From JAXLYE01 sp046351595 (GTDB taxonomy: Bacteria; Myxococcota_A; Polyangia; Palsa-1104; JAEUJZ01), in the NCBI GenBank assembly GCA_046351595.1, contig JAXLYE010000011.1, forward strand, positions 1-64,000: a DNA stretch of 64,000 bases. The letters are read 5' to 3'. The translations under genes and the position numbers were made by a program. The notes beneath the pieces are model-generated. The model was not told where the DNA came from and ran no database searches. It saw only the letters and a program-made list of their open reading frames with translations. This document shows, piece after piece, positions 1 through 8,724 of the stretch (position 1 is its first letter; the number at the start of each line of letters is the position of its first letter).

Positions 1-173
1 TCCGCGACCGCCACCGCCTGCGGCAGCATGCCCACCGAGCCACCTCCCGACGAGCTGACCGGCGCCTGGAACATCCCGTTCGCCGTCCCAAGCAGCACGC
101 TCACGTTGCGGGTACTGACGTTGGGCGTAATCAGATCGAGGAGCCCGTCGCCGTTGATGTCCTTCAATTCTTT
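1..173 (-). pseudogene. FG-GAP/VCBS repeat protein, downstream fragment (continues past the window edge)
   Basis: Read on the minus strand, about 54 residues show one FG-GAP repeat: DINGDGLLDLITPN, then NVSVLLGTANGMFQAP, and the start of the next repeat (AVAVAD) at the window edge. This is the calcium-binding beta-propeller pattern of secreted surface proteins. There is no start: two in-frame TAA codons lie at 174-179, in an AT-rich stretch unlike the GC-rich gene, so the gene has lost its front. The first conserved residue is the D codon at 159-161. The missing front matches the cut-off end of the lipoprotein at 58810-59442 exactly in repeat phase and reading frame. I infer that the two are halves of one gene. 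Confidence 0.7.
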
Positions 174-193
174 TTATTAAGCGCAGCATGCGC
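159..193. other. Left boundary of putative 58.65-kb insert
   Basis: GTCC at 159-162 is repeated at 58816-58819, where the other FG-GAP piece ends. Just inside are an AT-rich run (165-180), ATTAAGCG (176-183) and a small inverted repeat GCGCA-gca-TGCGC (181-193). The complement CGCTTAAT lies at 58798-58805, a similar distance inside the right boundary. This could be an insertion end, but no recombinase gene lies beside it. The 8-bp match alone could be chance. Confidence 0.4.
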
Positions 194-342
194 ACACATC
201 ACAGTACAAACGGCACCAAGACGGCGGTCGGACACATCCGGGTAAGCACACAGGAGCAGGCCACCGAGGGGAGTGAGCCTGGACGCACAACGCGATAGGC
301 CACGGGCCTATTGCTAACGATCGACGCAGAGAGAGCCCCGCC

Positions 343-636
343 ATGACCCCCAACGGATCCACCTCTCCCGACGGGGACAAGCACCCCGGCGAGATCGTCC
401 ACAACGACCGTACCGAGGGCCGCAGCTACACACGGCGCGCCGACGAGGTCCCGTCCAGCATCGCCTGGATCAAGGTAGCCGGAGCATGGAAGCCCGTGGT
501 CCGCATCGAGATCACGGGCAGCAAAGAGCGGCGCTGCTTCACCAAGTTCGGAGCGGACGGCCAGATGCTCGAGACCACCGTCGCCAGTCCGCCCCCGCGC
601 CGCCCGCCCTCGGATCCGGACGCTGCTTCGGAGTGA
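343..636 (+). CDS. Small hypothetical protein
   Basis: This is a 97-residue protein with strong GC bias at third codon positions, which supports real coding. It has no signal peptide or membrane segment. The centre (IAWIKVAGAWKPVVRIEI, then CFTKFGADGQ) could form a small beta-sheet domain, flanked by a polar N-terminus and a Pro-rich C-terminus. A purine-rich GAGAGAG lies about 10 bases before the ATG. It stands alone between the FG-GAP fragment and a decayed methyltransferase on the other strand. I recognise no family. Confidence 0.55.
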   Translation: MTPNGSTSPDGDKHPGEIVHNDRTEGRSYTRRADEVPSSIAWIKVAGAWKPVVRIEITGSKERRCFTKFGADGQMLETTVASPPPRRPPSDPDAASE

Positions 637-749
637 GCTCAGCCACCCCTCAGCGCGTAGTCGCATGTACAGCTCCATGCTCTGCGTTGAGCACTAGCGC
701 GCTTGGCTCAATCCGCATAAGCAGACCGCTGCTTGATCCGCCCGTGCCG

Positions 750-1084
750 TCACCAATGGTGCCCCTGCGTCGCCAAGGTGGGGAGACGGCGGCGAGACGA
801 TTCGACCTGGAGCCGGCTCAGGTGGGCGAACGGACTCTGTACGAGCCTCGACTCGCTCGTGCCGTCGCCGCAGCCGAGCGCCAGGATCTGCAGCCGGGGT
901 CCTTCCAGGTGTTCAGCGATGTGCTGGGTGAGCGCTCCGAGCGGCAGGTCCGCGCGCGGGGCCCCGGTGTGCGAGCAGTGTTCAGGTAGGCCAGGTACTC
1001 GATGGCGTTGTGCGGCTCGTGAGGCCGTGAAAGAGACTCTCCCGCTGAGTCTGTACGGACCGCACGTCCAGGGGCGCTCGTCAC
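750..1084 (-). pseudogene. SAM-dependent methyltransferase remnant (frameshifted, truncated)
   Basis: Two overlapping minus-strand frames read as one broken protein. The upstream frame gives NAIEYLAYLNTARTPGPR. The downstream frame then continues ADLPLGALTQHIAEHLEGPR and LQILALGCGDGT. The last block is motif I, the SAM-binding GxGxG loop of class I methyltransferases. The switch lies in the GC run near 951-966. After motif I the sequence loses family character and stops at 750, so most of the Rossmann core is missing. It is probably non-functional. A sequencing error would explain the frame change but not the truncation. Confidence 0.55.
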
Positions 1085-1211
1085 GCCAAAGACCCGGGCT
1101 TCTCCGACTGGCGCGCAGGCGGCGGATCGAGCCGTGCGAAAGTCGAACCCAGAGCACTTTTGGGGCGACAGAAGGAGGGATCCTGCCTATCATCCCGCGA
1201 CCGGAGGACAT

Positions 1212-3035
1212 ATGCTGTCTCGGAGAGACTTTGTTCGGTTCTGCACACTCACCGGCGTAGGTGCGTCCTCTGCATGCCAGATGCAGCCCCAGGACTGGCC
1301 CATCACCGACGAGGGGGTGCCGCTCCCAGAGCCAGGTCCCGAGTTTCCGGTTTCGGTCCTCAAGGGCACGCGCGAGGAGTGGAGCGGAGTGCTCGAGCCC
1401 TATGCCGGGCAGGTCCCGACCGACGTGAGCGGTCAGGCATTCCTGCTCGGCGCGAGCCCGTTTGCAGACGGCAGTCCGATGTTCATGGGCGATGGGATGC
1501 TCTACCGCCTGTCGTTCTCGCCGCAAGGCAAGGCGCTGCTGACGCGGCGCCTGGTGCGTACCGATGATCTCCTCGTAGATGAGGCAACGCAGAATCGCAA
1601 GGATCTGGCGTTTGCGAACAGCGGACAGGTCCGCGTCTCTCAGTCCTTCGGGTTCCGGAACTTCGCCAACACCGCTCCGGTGCGGCTCGGGGACGATCGG
1701 CTGCTGTGCTGCTACGATGCGGGGCGTCCGTGGGAGATCGATCCGTACTCGATGGATACGCTGACTCCGGTCGGTGCGCTCGACGCGTGGCGTTCCGGGA
1801 TTCCGGCGCTGAACCCCGCGCTCGGGTTCTTTCCGCTGCAGACCACCACCGCGCATCCGGCGTATGACCCGGACGAGCGGCTCCTTTATCTTGTGAACTA
1901 TGCACCGCTGTTTGGGGACCTCAACCTGGGAGCGTTTACGCGCATCGTGCGCTGGGACGGAACCGGCGCCCTCCGGTCCACCGAGGTCGTCGACGAGCGC
2001 GGACAGCCCGTGGCGGTGCGCCAGTGCCTGCACCAGATCCAGGTGACACGGAACTTCGTCATCCTGCAGGACGGCGCCTTCCGCATCGAGCTCGCACAGC
2101 TCTTCGGCCAGGAGAAGACCGAGGCGCAGATGCCGGTGTCGGTCTTCTACATCGTCCCCAAAGCCGGCCTTGTCGACGGCGGCAAGGTGCGCGCCGTGCG
2201 CGTCGAGATTCCCATCGAGAGCATCCACTTCATGGCCGAGCGCGACGATGCCGGCGATCGGGTGACGCTGCTGGTGAACCACCAGGGCTCGATGGATGTG
2301 TCCGAGTGGCTGCGCAAGGATGACGTCGAGAAATACAGCGGCAGGCCGGTGTCTGCCAGCCTGCTCGGGGCGATCTGCTCGCCGGCAGATCGCTGCGTCC
2401 TTGGCAAGTATGCGATCGACGCCCGAACCGGCCAGGTGCTGGCCGATCAGAGCCGCCGGCTCGACGAGGAGCGGCTGTGGGGGCTGGCGCTGTGGACCCA
2501 GGACGAGCGTCCGGGGCGCCCGGCCCTGGGCACCAAGTTCTGGATGGCCCAGGGGTTCGTGCCATCGCTGTTCCTGCAGCGCATCTACGAGCTGTACAAG
2601 AACCATCCCCACCGGACCGTGGGGCTCGCCGAGCTGCCGCGGCAGACGCTGCCCCCGCGCCTGCTGCGCATCGATCACCAGAGCATGCGCATCACCGACG
2701 AGTTCCTGGTTCCGCAGGGGCATGTCCTCATGGCACCGGTGTTCATGCCGCGCAAGGGCGGCGGACCCGATGAAGGGTACGTGGTGACGCTGGTCGCCCG
2801 CCCGGAACCCCACGAGGTGTGGATCTTCGCGGCGAGCGACCTGCGACGCGGTCCCATCTGCCGGCTGCGCCATCCCAAGCTGCAGGCCGGATTCCTGATC
2901 CATTCGTGCCACATGCCGGACGTTGCACCGCAGCCGCCGCGCTACCGCATCGATCGCGCCGATGACTATCGCGATCGGCTCAAGCTGCTGGGTCCAGAGG
3001 CGCAGAAGGTCGCGCGCGCCGCGCTCAAGCTCTGA
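1212..3035 (+). CDS. Tat-exported carotenoid oxygenase family protein
   Basis: This 607-residue protein belongs to the carotenoid cleavage oxygenase (RPE65/lignostilbene dioxygenase) family, Fe(II) enzymes that cut polyene or stilbene double bonds with O2. The four expected iron-ligand histidines can be placed at H215 (TTTAHP), H274 (CLHQIQVT), H339 (SIHFM) and H564 (FLIHSC). The N-terminus MLSRRDFVRF is a twin-arginine signal, so it is probably exported folded. The Cys at about residue 22 sits in only a poor lipobox. The ATG at 1212 is preceded by GGAGG five bases upstream; an upstream in-frame start at 1134 lacks one. It is the first gene of a four-gene operon, 20 bp before the P450. The substrate is unknown. 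Confidence 0.85.
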   Translation: MLSRRDFVRFCTLTGVGASSACQMQPQDWPITDEGVPLPEPGPEFPVSVLKGTREEWSGVLEPYAGQVPTDVSGQAFLLGASPFADGSPMFMGDGMLYRLSFSPQGKALLTRRLVRTDDLLVDEATQNRKDLAFANSGQVRVSQSFGFRNFANTAPVRLGDDRLLCCYDAGRPWEIDPYSMDTLTPVGALDAWRSGIPALNPALGFFPLQTTTAHPAYDPDERLLYLVNYAPLFGDLNLGAFTRIVRWDGTGALRSTEVVDERGQPVAVRQCLHQIQVTRNFVILQDGAFRIELAQLFGQEKTEAQMPVSVFYIVPKAGLVDGGKVRAVRVEIPIESIHFMAERDDAGDRVTLLVNHQGSMDVSEWLRKDDVEKYSGRPVSASLLGAICSPADRCVLGKYAIDARTGQVLADQSRRLDEERLWGLALWTQDERPGRPALGTKFWMAQGFVPSLFLQRIYELYKNHPHRTVGLAELPRQTLPPRLLRIDHQSMRITDEFLVPQGHVLMAPVFMPRKGGGPDEGYVVTLVARPEPHEVWIFAASDLRRGPICRLRHPKLQAGFLIHSCHMPDVAPQPPRYRIDRADDYRDRLKLLGPEAQKVARAALKL

Positions 3036-3055
3036 GCTGCTGAAGGAGGCCGCGG

Positions 3056-4471
3056 ATGACCGCAGACGGAAACGTGGATCCCGCCCGACTCCCGCCCGAG
3101 CTGCCCGGGCTGCCGCTGCTCGGGCATGCGCTCGCGTTCATGAAAGACCCGGTGGCCCTGGTCGAGCGTGGCCAGCGTCGGCTCGGCAATGTCTTCTCGA
3201 TGCGGATGGGCGGAAAGCGCATCGCCGTGCTGATCGGTCCGCGCTTCCATCGCTTCTTCTTTCAAGAGACGGATCACGCGCTGTCGATGCGCGAGGTGTA
3301 CCGCTTCTTCATCCCGATGCTCGGTGACAAGATGCTCCTGGTCGCCGATCCCGAGGAGTACGCGGCCCAGCACGCGGTCATCCTGCCGCACTTCAAGGGG
3401 CCGCAGATCGCCTCGTACATCAAGGCGATGGAGCGAGAAACCCGCGACTGGCTCGGCCGGCTCGGCGGCAGCGGCCGGTTCGAGCTCATTGATGCGTTCG
3501 GACACCTGGCGATGTTCATCGCCATCCGGGCCTTCATCGGAGACGCATTCCGGGAACAGAAGGGACATCTGTTCTGGGACGCGTTCTGTGATCTGGCCGC
3601 GGGCATGGATTACGTCTTGCCGCCGAACCTGCCGCTGCCTAAGTTCCGTCGCCGTGATCGAGCGCGCCGCGTCCTCTGCCGGCTCATCCAGGATGAACTC
3701 GACGGCCGCCGCGCGCGCAGCGCCCCAAAGACAGAGTACGCCAAGGAGCACGTCAAGGATTACGTCGACGTACTCATGGCCTCGCGCTACCCCGACGGAA
3801 GGCCGCTGCCGGACGATGTGATCATCACCATCGTCCTGGGAATGATCTTCGCGGGCTTTGACAATACGATCGGACACACAAGCTGGGCGCTCGTCCAGCT
3901 CTTGCAGAACCCTGCCTTCTTGGACTCGGTGCGGTCCGAGCTCACGCGCGTTCTGCCCGGCGACGGCGCGCTCGACCTGGAGACCCTGCGCGAGCTCGAG
4001 CTCTTGGAGCACGCGCTCAAAGAAACCGAGCGCATGTATCCGACGGTGCCGCTGCTGCTGCGGCAGGCGCTGACCGACTGCGAGGTCGAGGGCTTCCGGA
4101 TCCCTGCGGGCTGGCTGGTGCTGATCGCGCCGGCGGCCGCGCATCGGCTGCCCGAGGTCTTCTCGCATCCGGACGTGTACGATCCGCTGCGGTTCAGCCG
4201 CGAGCGCGCCGAGGACCGCGCCACGCCGTACTCGCTCGTCGGCTTTGGCGGGGGCGCGCGGCGCTGCATCGGCCAGCACTTTGCCTACACCGAGATGAAG
4301 GTGATCCTGGCCCTGCTCCTGCGCAGCCAGGATCTCGAGCTGGCTTCGCCCAGCCCGCGGCCCCAGCCGGGGCGGCCGAATAGCCGCCCTGCGCCGCCGT
4401 GCTGGATTCGCTACGCGTCCAGACGGTCCTCGCCGCAGGGTGAGCGGGGTCCGACAGGGGTTTCTCTGTGA
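3056..4471 (+). CDS. Cytochrome P450
   Basis: This is a 471-residue haem monooxygenase. The haem-thiolate loop FGGGARRCIG is at 397-406 with Cys404. The I-helix oxygen-activation motif AGFDNT is at 266-271, and the K-helix ExxR is E323-R326. The overall pattern resembles CYP51-like and other membrane-type bacterial P450s. No N-terminal anchor is visible. GAAGGAGG precedes the ATG. The last 30 or so residues after CWIRYASRR are extra and low in complexity. The stop overlaps the next gene's GTG start. Next to the carotenoid oxygenase and an SDR, it probably hydroxylates the same hydrophobic substrate or its cleavage product. Redox partners are not encoded here. Confidence 0.93.
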   Translation: MTADGNVDPARLPPELPGLPLLGHALAFMKDPVALVERGQRRLGNVFSMRMGGKRIAVLIGPRFHRFFFQETDHALSMREVYRFFIPMLGDKMLLVADPEEYAAQHAVILPHFKGPQIASYIKAMERETRDWLGRLGGSGRFELIDAFGHLAMFIAIRAFIGDAFREQKGHLFWDAFCDLAAGMDYVLPPNLPLPKFRRRDRARRVLCRLIQDELDGRRARSAPKTEYAKEHVKDYVDVLMASRYPDGRPLPDDVIITIVLGMIFAGFDNTIGHTSWALVQLLQNPAFLDSVRSELTRVLPGDGALDLETLRELELLEHALKETERMYPTVPLLLRQALTDCEVEGFRIPAGWLVLIAPAAAHRLPEVFSHPDVYDPLRFSRERAEDRATPYSLVGFGGGARRCIGQHFAYTEMKVILALLLRSQDLELASPSPRPQPGRPNSRPAPPCWIRYASRRSSPQGERGPTGVSL

Positions 4472-5247
4472 ACGTGCAGAAAACAGCCATGACCGGACAG
4501 ACAACAGACGCAGAGGACGCGGCGCAGGACGCGCTCACGATCGGGTCCGCCCGGGCGCTGCGGATCTGCGCCGCCCTCGTGCTGCTCACCACGGTGATCT
4601 ATGCGGTCTTGTTCGCGCGGCTCGGTCTGCGCGGCCCGGTCGCCGAGCAGCTCCGCTCGATCGCAGCCGAGCGCGCCCTGTTTGTTGCCATGAGCAGCGC
4701 GGATCTGATGCTGCATGGCTGCCTGTTCGCGCTGCTGCTGCTGCTCGGGCTGGCGCTGCCGGCACCGGGCGGGCGGAGTCGACACCGCGAGCTCGTCGGG
4801 CTGGCGCTCGCCTCCGGATTCTTCCTCCCAGCGCTCGTGATCCACGCCACGCAAGCGACGTGGATCCCTCGTCTCGTCGCGCTCGGGACCCCGATGGCGC
4901 TCGAGCAGGCGGCCCTGTGGTACTTCCTGAACCCGGACTCGCTCCCGCATGCCTGGGAGGCCGGGCTGTGCGCTCCCGCCGCTATCGGCTACTGGCTCAT
5001 CGGCGCGGCCCACCTCGACTCGCCCTCCCCGCAGCGCGGCTTGGGAATCAGCCTGCTCGCGCTGGGGCTGTTCTCTGCCCTGGCGCCTGTCGGCTACGTG
5101 AGCGGCTCACCGACCATGGAGCTCATCGGCATGCTCGGCAGCGTGATTCCGACCGTGGCGCTGGCCGGGTTTGCGCTGCGCCGGGGAACGCTGCTTGCCA
5201 GGAGCAAAGATGCGCCTGCGGCCGCCCAGAAGGAACCCGCTACCTGA
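4468..5247 (+). CDS. Multi-pass membrane protein of the oxygenase/P450 operon
   Basis: This is a 259-residue protein with about six to seven hydrophobic segments, for example ALRICAALVLLTTVIYAVLF, LFALLLLLGLAL, ISLLALGLFSALAPVGYV and the last near VIPTVALAGFAL. The GTG start at 4468 overlaps the P450 stop, which suggests translational coupling; an ATG at 4489 is possible. It has no catalytic motif I can name. Its position between the P450 and the SDR suggests a membrane partner for the pathway, such as an isomerase, anchor or transporter, but I cannot assign one. Confidence 0.7.
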   Translation: MNVQKTAMTGQTTDAEDAAQDALTIGSARALRICAALVLLTTVIYAVLFARLGLRGPVAEQLRSIAAERALFVAMSSADLMLHGCLFALLLLLGLALPAPGGRSRHRELVGLALASGFFLPALVIHATQATWIPRLVALGTPMALEQAALWYFLNPDSLPHAWEAGLCAPAAIGYWLIGAAHLDSPSPQRGLGISLLALGLFSALAPVGYVSGSPTMELIGMLGSVIPTVALAGFALRRGTLLARSKDAPAAAQKEPAT

Positions 5248-5268
5248 GACGAACTTGGGAGTCAAAAG

Positions 5269-6084
5269 ATGGGAGACACTCCGCTCGATGCAGGCGCGAT
5301 ACGGCAGTTCCGCAGTCGGTACGGACCTTGGGCCCTGGTGACCGGCGCCTCCTCGGGGATCGGCGCTGAGTTCGCGCGGCAGCTTGCGGCCCGCGGGCTC
5401 GATGTGATCCTCTGCGCGCGCCGAAGAGAGCCGATGGAAAAGCTCGCCGCGCAGCTCACCGCGGAGCATGGCGTAAAGGCCCATGTCGTCTCGATCGATC
5501 TGAGCCAGCCTGACTTCCTGGATGCACTCCGGCCGGAGCTGGTGCAGCGCCAGGTGGGACTGCTTGTAAGCTGCGCCGGCTTCGCGCTGACCGGCCCCCT
5601 GCTCGCGCATCGAGAAGAGGCGGAGCTCGCCCTGTTCGACACGAACTGCCGCGCGCCGCTGCGGCTCTTGCACCTGCTGGTTCCGCCGATGGTCTCCCGG
5701 CGAAGCGGCGGGGTCATCGTGGTCTCTTCCATCACCGCGCTGCTGCCGGTGCCCTACTGGACGGGATACGCGGCCTCCAAGGCGCACGGACTGGCCATCG
5801 CGCAGGGGCTGGCCCACGAGCTGAGAGGGTCCGGGGTCGATGTGCTGGCCGTCTGTCCGGGCTCGACCGCGACGGAGTTTCATTCGGTCGCCGGATGCCG
5901 GGATGACTTCTGCATACCGGCCCCGGTCGTCGTACGCGCCGCGCTCTCGGCCCTTGGCCGGCGGCAGCTCGTGCTACCGGGCCTGCAGGCCAAGTTCCTG
6001 TATGGCCTCTCCCGCCTGCTCCCTCGCTCTCTCATGGTCCGGATCTGGGCACACGTCGTGCGCGGCATGGCCAACAGCGCCTGA
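5269..6084 (+). CDS. Short-chain dehydrogenase/reductase
   Basis: This is a 271-residue classical SDR that binds NAD(P)H. The cofactor motif TGASSGIG is at 25-32, the SCAG variant of NNAG at 101-104, and the catalytic Ser at about 154 with YAASK at 167-171. The basic CARRRE after beta-2 favours NADP(H). The length and the C-terminal hydrophobic region resemble retinol-dehydrogenase or 17-beta-HSD-like SDRs. It is the last gene of the 1212-6084 operon, 21 bp after the membrane protein. A plausible role is interconversion of an aldehyde/alcohol or ketone made by the upstream oxygenases. Confidence 0.88.
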   Translation: MGDTPLDAGAIRQFRSRYGPWALVTGASSGIGAEFARQLAARGLDVILCARRREPMEKLAAQLTAEHGVKAHVVSIDLSQPDFLDALRPELVQRQVGLLVSCAGFALTGPLLAHREEAELALFDTNCRAPLRLLHLLVPPMVSRRSGGVIVVSSITALLPVPYWTGYAASKAHGLAIAQGLAHELRGSGVDVLAVCPGSTATEFHSVAGCRDDFCIPAPVVVRAALSALGRRQLVLPGLQAKFLYGLSRLLPRSLMVRIWAHVVRGMANSA

Positions 6085-6269
6085 GTCCTCTCAAGGACTG
6101 CGGTTCAGGCTGAGCGGGCGGGTTCCGCGACGGCACGGAAGGCTGTTTCATTCGGTCGCCCGGGTTCAACGGACGCAGGTCATTGGCCGTATTTGAGATT
6201 CGGGGGGGCGGGGCGAGTCCTTACGGGCAAGGGAGCGCGGGCTGCCCCCAAGCTACGGGAGGCCGGACG

Positions 6270-6833
6270 CTACGGCTTCTTCCGCGGCGGCGGCGGAGTC
6301 CAGGGCTGCGGAATGCGCTTCTCGAAGTCGATCCAGATGCGCGAGTCGTTCTCGCAGGTGAAGGTGCGGCAGGTGGTCGGCCGATCCTCATAGACGGTGC
6401 AGCCGCCCCCTTCGCGGTCGAAGTGGCTGCAGAACGTGTCCTCATCGTGATGGATGACGAACGGCGCACTCGGCTCCCAGCGCACCTTGTTCTGCGCCAC
6501 GTCCTCGGCGGTCAGCGCGAACTCGAACTGGCAGCAGCGGCCCTGACACAGCGACCAGCGCGACGCGCAGTCGATCGCGGGCGCGGCGATCTTGGCCCGC
6601 TCGGTGTTGATCACCCGCAACTTATAGCGAGGCTCGGTACGGCCCTGCGCCTTCTGGTCGACACGCTCGAGCAGCCGCTTATGGCCGGCGGCCAGCATCC
6701 CCTGGTGCTCGAGGATGTCCGTCAGCTGGGCCACGCGCGCCTCGGCGCCAGCGAGCTTCTTCTCGAGCTCGTGCCGATCGCTGATCGCCTTGACCAGGGC
6801 AGCGCGCAGCTCGCGCGTGTACTCGTCTTCCAT
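6270..6833 (-). CDS. YkgJ-type cysteine-cluster protein
   Basis: This is a 187-residue protein. Residues 1-60 form a charged, probably coiled-coil segment (ELRAALVKAISDRHELEKKL). The rest is a YkgJ-like metal-binding domain with a CQGRCC cluster, FCSHFD and CTVYEDRPTTCRTFTC. Members bind zinc or an Fe-S centre, and their function is mostly unknown. No strong ribosome-binding site is seen before the ATG at 6833. It converges with the SDR operon; the 185 bp between them hold no gene. Confidence 0.75.
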   Translation of the reverse strand: MEDEYTRELRAALVKAISDRHELEKKLAGAEARVAQLTDILEHQGMLAAGHKRLLERVDQKAQGRTEPRYKLRVINTERAKIAAPAIDCASRWSLCQGRCCQFEFALTAEDVAQNKVRWEPSAPFVIHHDEDTFCSHFDREGGGCTVYEDRPTTCRTFTCENDSRIWIDFEKRIPQPWTPPPPRKKP

Positions 6834-6966
6834 TTGATCAGGGTACCGGGATGTGCCGGGCCTGGGGAATTCCTTCTTCTGCGTCTCGAGCCGGCGCGCA
6901 ACGGCACCCAGGTGGTGGCCCGGGCCGAGCGGCTCGGCGGCGAGTCCGTTCAGCGCGAGCGAGCGC

Positions 6967-8655
6967 TCACTCCGCCTTACCGACGAGGCGCCCGGTGAGC
7001 TGGGCCACGACGACGATCAGCTCCGCCGGCTTCACGGGCTTCACGACGTGGCTGTGGAACCCGGCGACCAGCGCGCGGATGCGATCCTGCGCTCGCCCGT
7101 GGGCCGTGAGCGCGATCGCCGGCGTCAGCCCGCCCCGCTCCGGAGGCAGCGCACGGACCTTCTGGATGAGCGCATAGCCGTCCTCCTGCGGCATTCCGAT
7201 GTCGCTGATCAGCAGATCCGGGAGCTCCTGCTGCAGCTTCTCCAGCGCCTCTTGCGCGGAGCGCGCAATGTGGACCGTCGCGCCCCGCTGCCGCAGCAGG
7301 AACGCCAGGAACTCGCAGGAGTCCGCGTCATCATCCGCGATGAGGAGACGCAGGCCCAAGAGGGAATGCAGCCTCGTGACGGCCTCCTCGTCGAGCAGGG
7401 GGCCCTCTTCCGCGGCGTCCGGGTCTGCCTCGTCGGTCTGCAGCGGGGACATGGGCAGCGTCAGGATGAACGTCGAGCCTTTTGATACGCCGGCGCTCTC
7501 GGCGCGGATGGTGCCGCCGTGCAGCTCGGTCAGGTGGCGCGCCAGCGCCAGGCCAAGGCCCATGCCGGCGTAGGAGCGCGTCAAGCTCGCATCGGCCTGG
7601 CGGAAGCGCTCGAACAGGCTGGAGGCAAACTCCGGATCAATGCCCTTTCCGGTGTCGCTGACGGACAGCTCCACGGCCGAGTGCCGGCGACGGAGCAGGA
7701 CCGCGACCTGGCCTCCTTTCGGGGTGAACTTGACGGCGTTCGACAGGAGGTTCCAGACGATCTGCTGCAAGCGGCTGGCGTCGCCCAGGACCCAGCCGGC
7801 GTCGGGGTCCAAGAGCTCGCGCAGCTGGATCGACTTGGCGTGCGCCGCCGGACGGATCGTGTCGAGCGCAGCGCGGACGATGGGGTCGACCGCCAGCGGC
7901 CGCACATCCAGACGCAGCTTGCCCGCGATGAGCTGGGAGATGTCGAGCAGATCCTCGATGAGCTGCTTCTGCGCCTTGGCGTTGCGCCGGATGACCTCGA
8001 TCGCGTGCCCCGTGACCCGGGCGTCCACCTTCTGCGAAACCAGGATGTCCGTCCAGCCCAGGATGGCGTTCAGCGGCGTCCGCAGCTCGTGCGAGACCGT
8101 CGCCACGAACTCATCCTTCAGGCGGCTGGCGTCCTCGGCCTGCTTGCGGGCCTCGCGCTCGCGGAGGAGGCTCTGCTGCTGCTCCTGCTCGGCGCGCTTC
8201 CATCCGCTGCGGTCGCAGCACACCTTGGCGAAGCCGCGCAGCGTCCCTGCGGGATCGCGCAGCGCGATGGCCGTCTCGCTCGCCCAGAAGCGGCTGCCGT
8301 CCTTGCGCAGGTGCCAGCGCTCGTTCCGTGCTCGCCCTTCCCGCTCGGCGCTGCGCAGCTCCTGCTCGACCGTGTCCTGGTCGCCCTCCGGCGCGGCCAG
8401 GCAGGCTACGGGCTTCCCCACGATCTCGGCCTCTTCATACCCGAAGATCCGGGCGGCTCCCTGGTTCCAGCTCGCGACGCGGCCGTCCGGATCGACGCAG
8501 AATACGGCGCAGTCGTCGATGCTGTCGGCGATGAAGCGGATCAGCTCTTCGTGGCTGATCCACAGACCGGGGGCGACCTGCCGGCTCGGTGAGCTTGCAG
8601 CCCGGCGTCTCTTCTTCGTCGAGCCATCACTCTTCATCGGGGCCCCCACAGGCAC
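6967..8655 (-). CDS. PAS-histidine kinase-receiver hybrid
   Basis: This is a 562-residue cytoplasmic hybrid kinase. The order is PAS (about 35-150), a short coiled coil, HisKA with SHELRTP (His189), HATPase_c (NLLSNAVKF at about 302; DTGKGID and GMGLGLA boxes) and a C-terminal receiver (DDD near 441, phospho-acceptor Asp485 in SDIGMP, Lys in VVKPVKP). It has no membrane segment. The GTG at 8655 opens the frame; an ATG at 8637 is an alternative and neither has a clear Shine-Dalgarno. It lies 69 bp after the chemosensory operon on the same strand, so it may share its transcript. Confidence 0.88.
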   Translation of the reverse strand: MPVGAPMKSDGSTKKRRRAASSPSRQVAPGLWISHEELIRFIADSIDDCAVFCVDPDGRVASWNQGAARIFGYEEAEIVGKPVACLAAPEGDQDTVEQELRSAEREGRARNERWHLRKDGSRFWASETAIALRDPAGTLRGFAKVCCDRSGWKRAEQEQQQSLLREREARKQAEDASRLKDEFVATVSHELRTPLNAILGWTDILVSQKVDARVTGHAIEVIRRNAKAQKQLIEDLLDISQLIAGKLRLDVRPLAVDPIVRAALDTIRPAAHAKSIQLRELLDPDAGWVLGDASRLQQIVWNLLSNAVKFTPKGGQVAVLLRRRHSAVELSVSDTGKGIDPEFASSLFERFRQADASLTRSYAGMGLGLALARHLTELHGGTIRAESAGVSKGSTFILTLPMSPLQTDEADPDAAEEGPLLDEEAVTRLHSLLGLRLLIADDDADSCEFLAFLLRQRGATVHIARSAQEALEKLQQELPDLLISDIGMPQEDGYALIQKVRALPPERGGLTPAIALTAHGRAQDRIRALVAGFHSHVVKPVKPAELIVVVAQLTGRLVGKAE

Positions 8656-8724
8656 GCAGTCGACCTGCGAGCTGTCCTCTCCAAGCTGTCGCCTGGCCGC
8701 TCAGACGCAATGAGGATTCCGTGT

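Noticed and set aside
750..2912. 720-codon minus-strand frame opposite the carotenoid oxygenase
   Set aside because: Only its last part (the methyltransferase remnant) resembles a protein; the rest is a shadow of the plus-strand gene.
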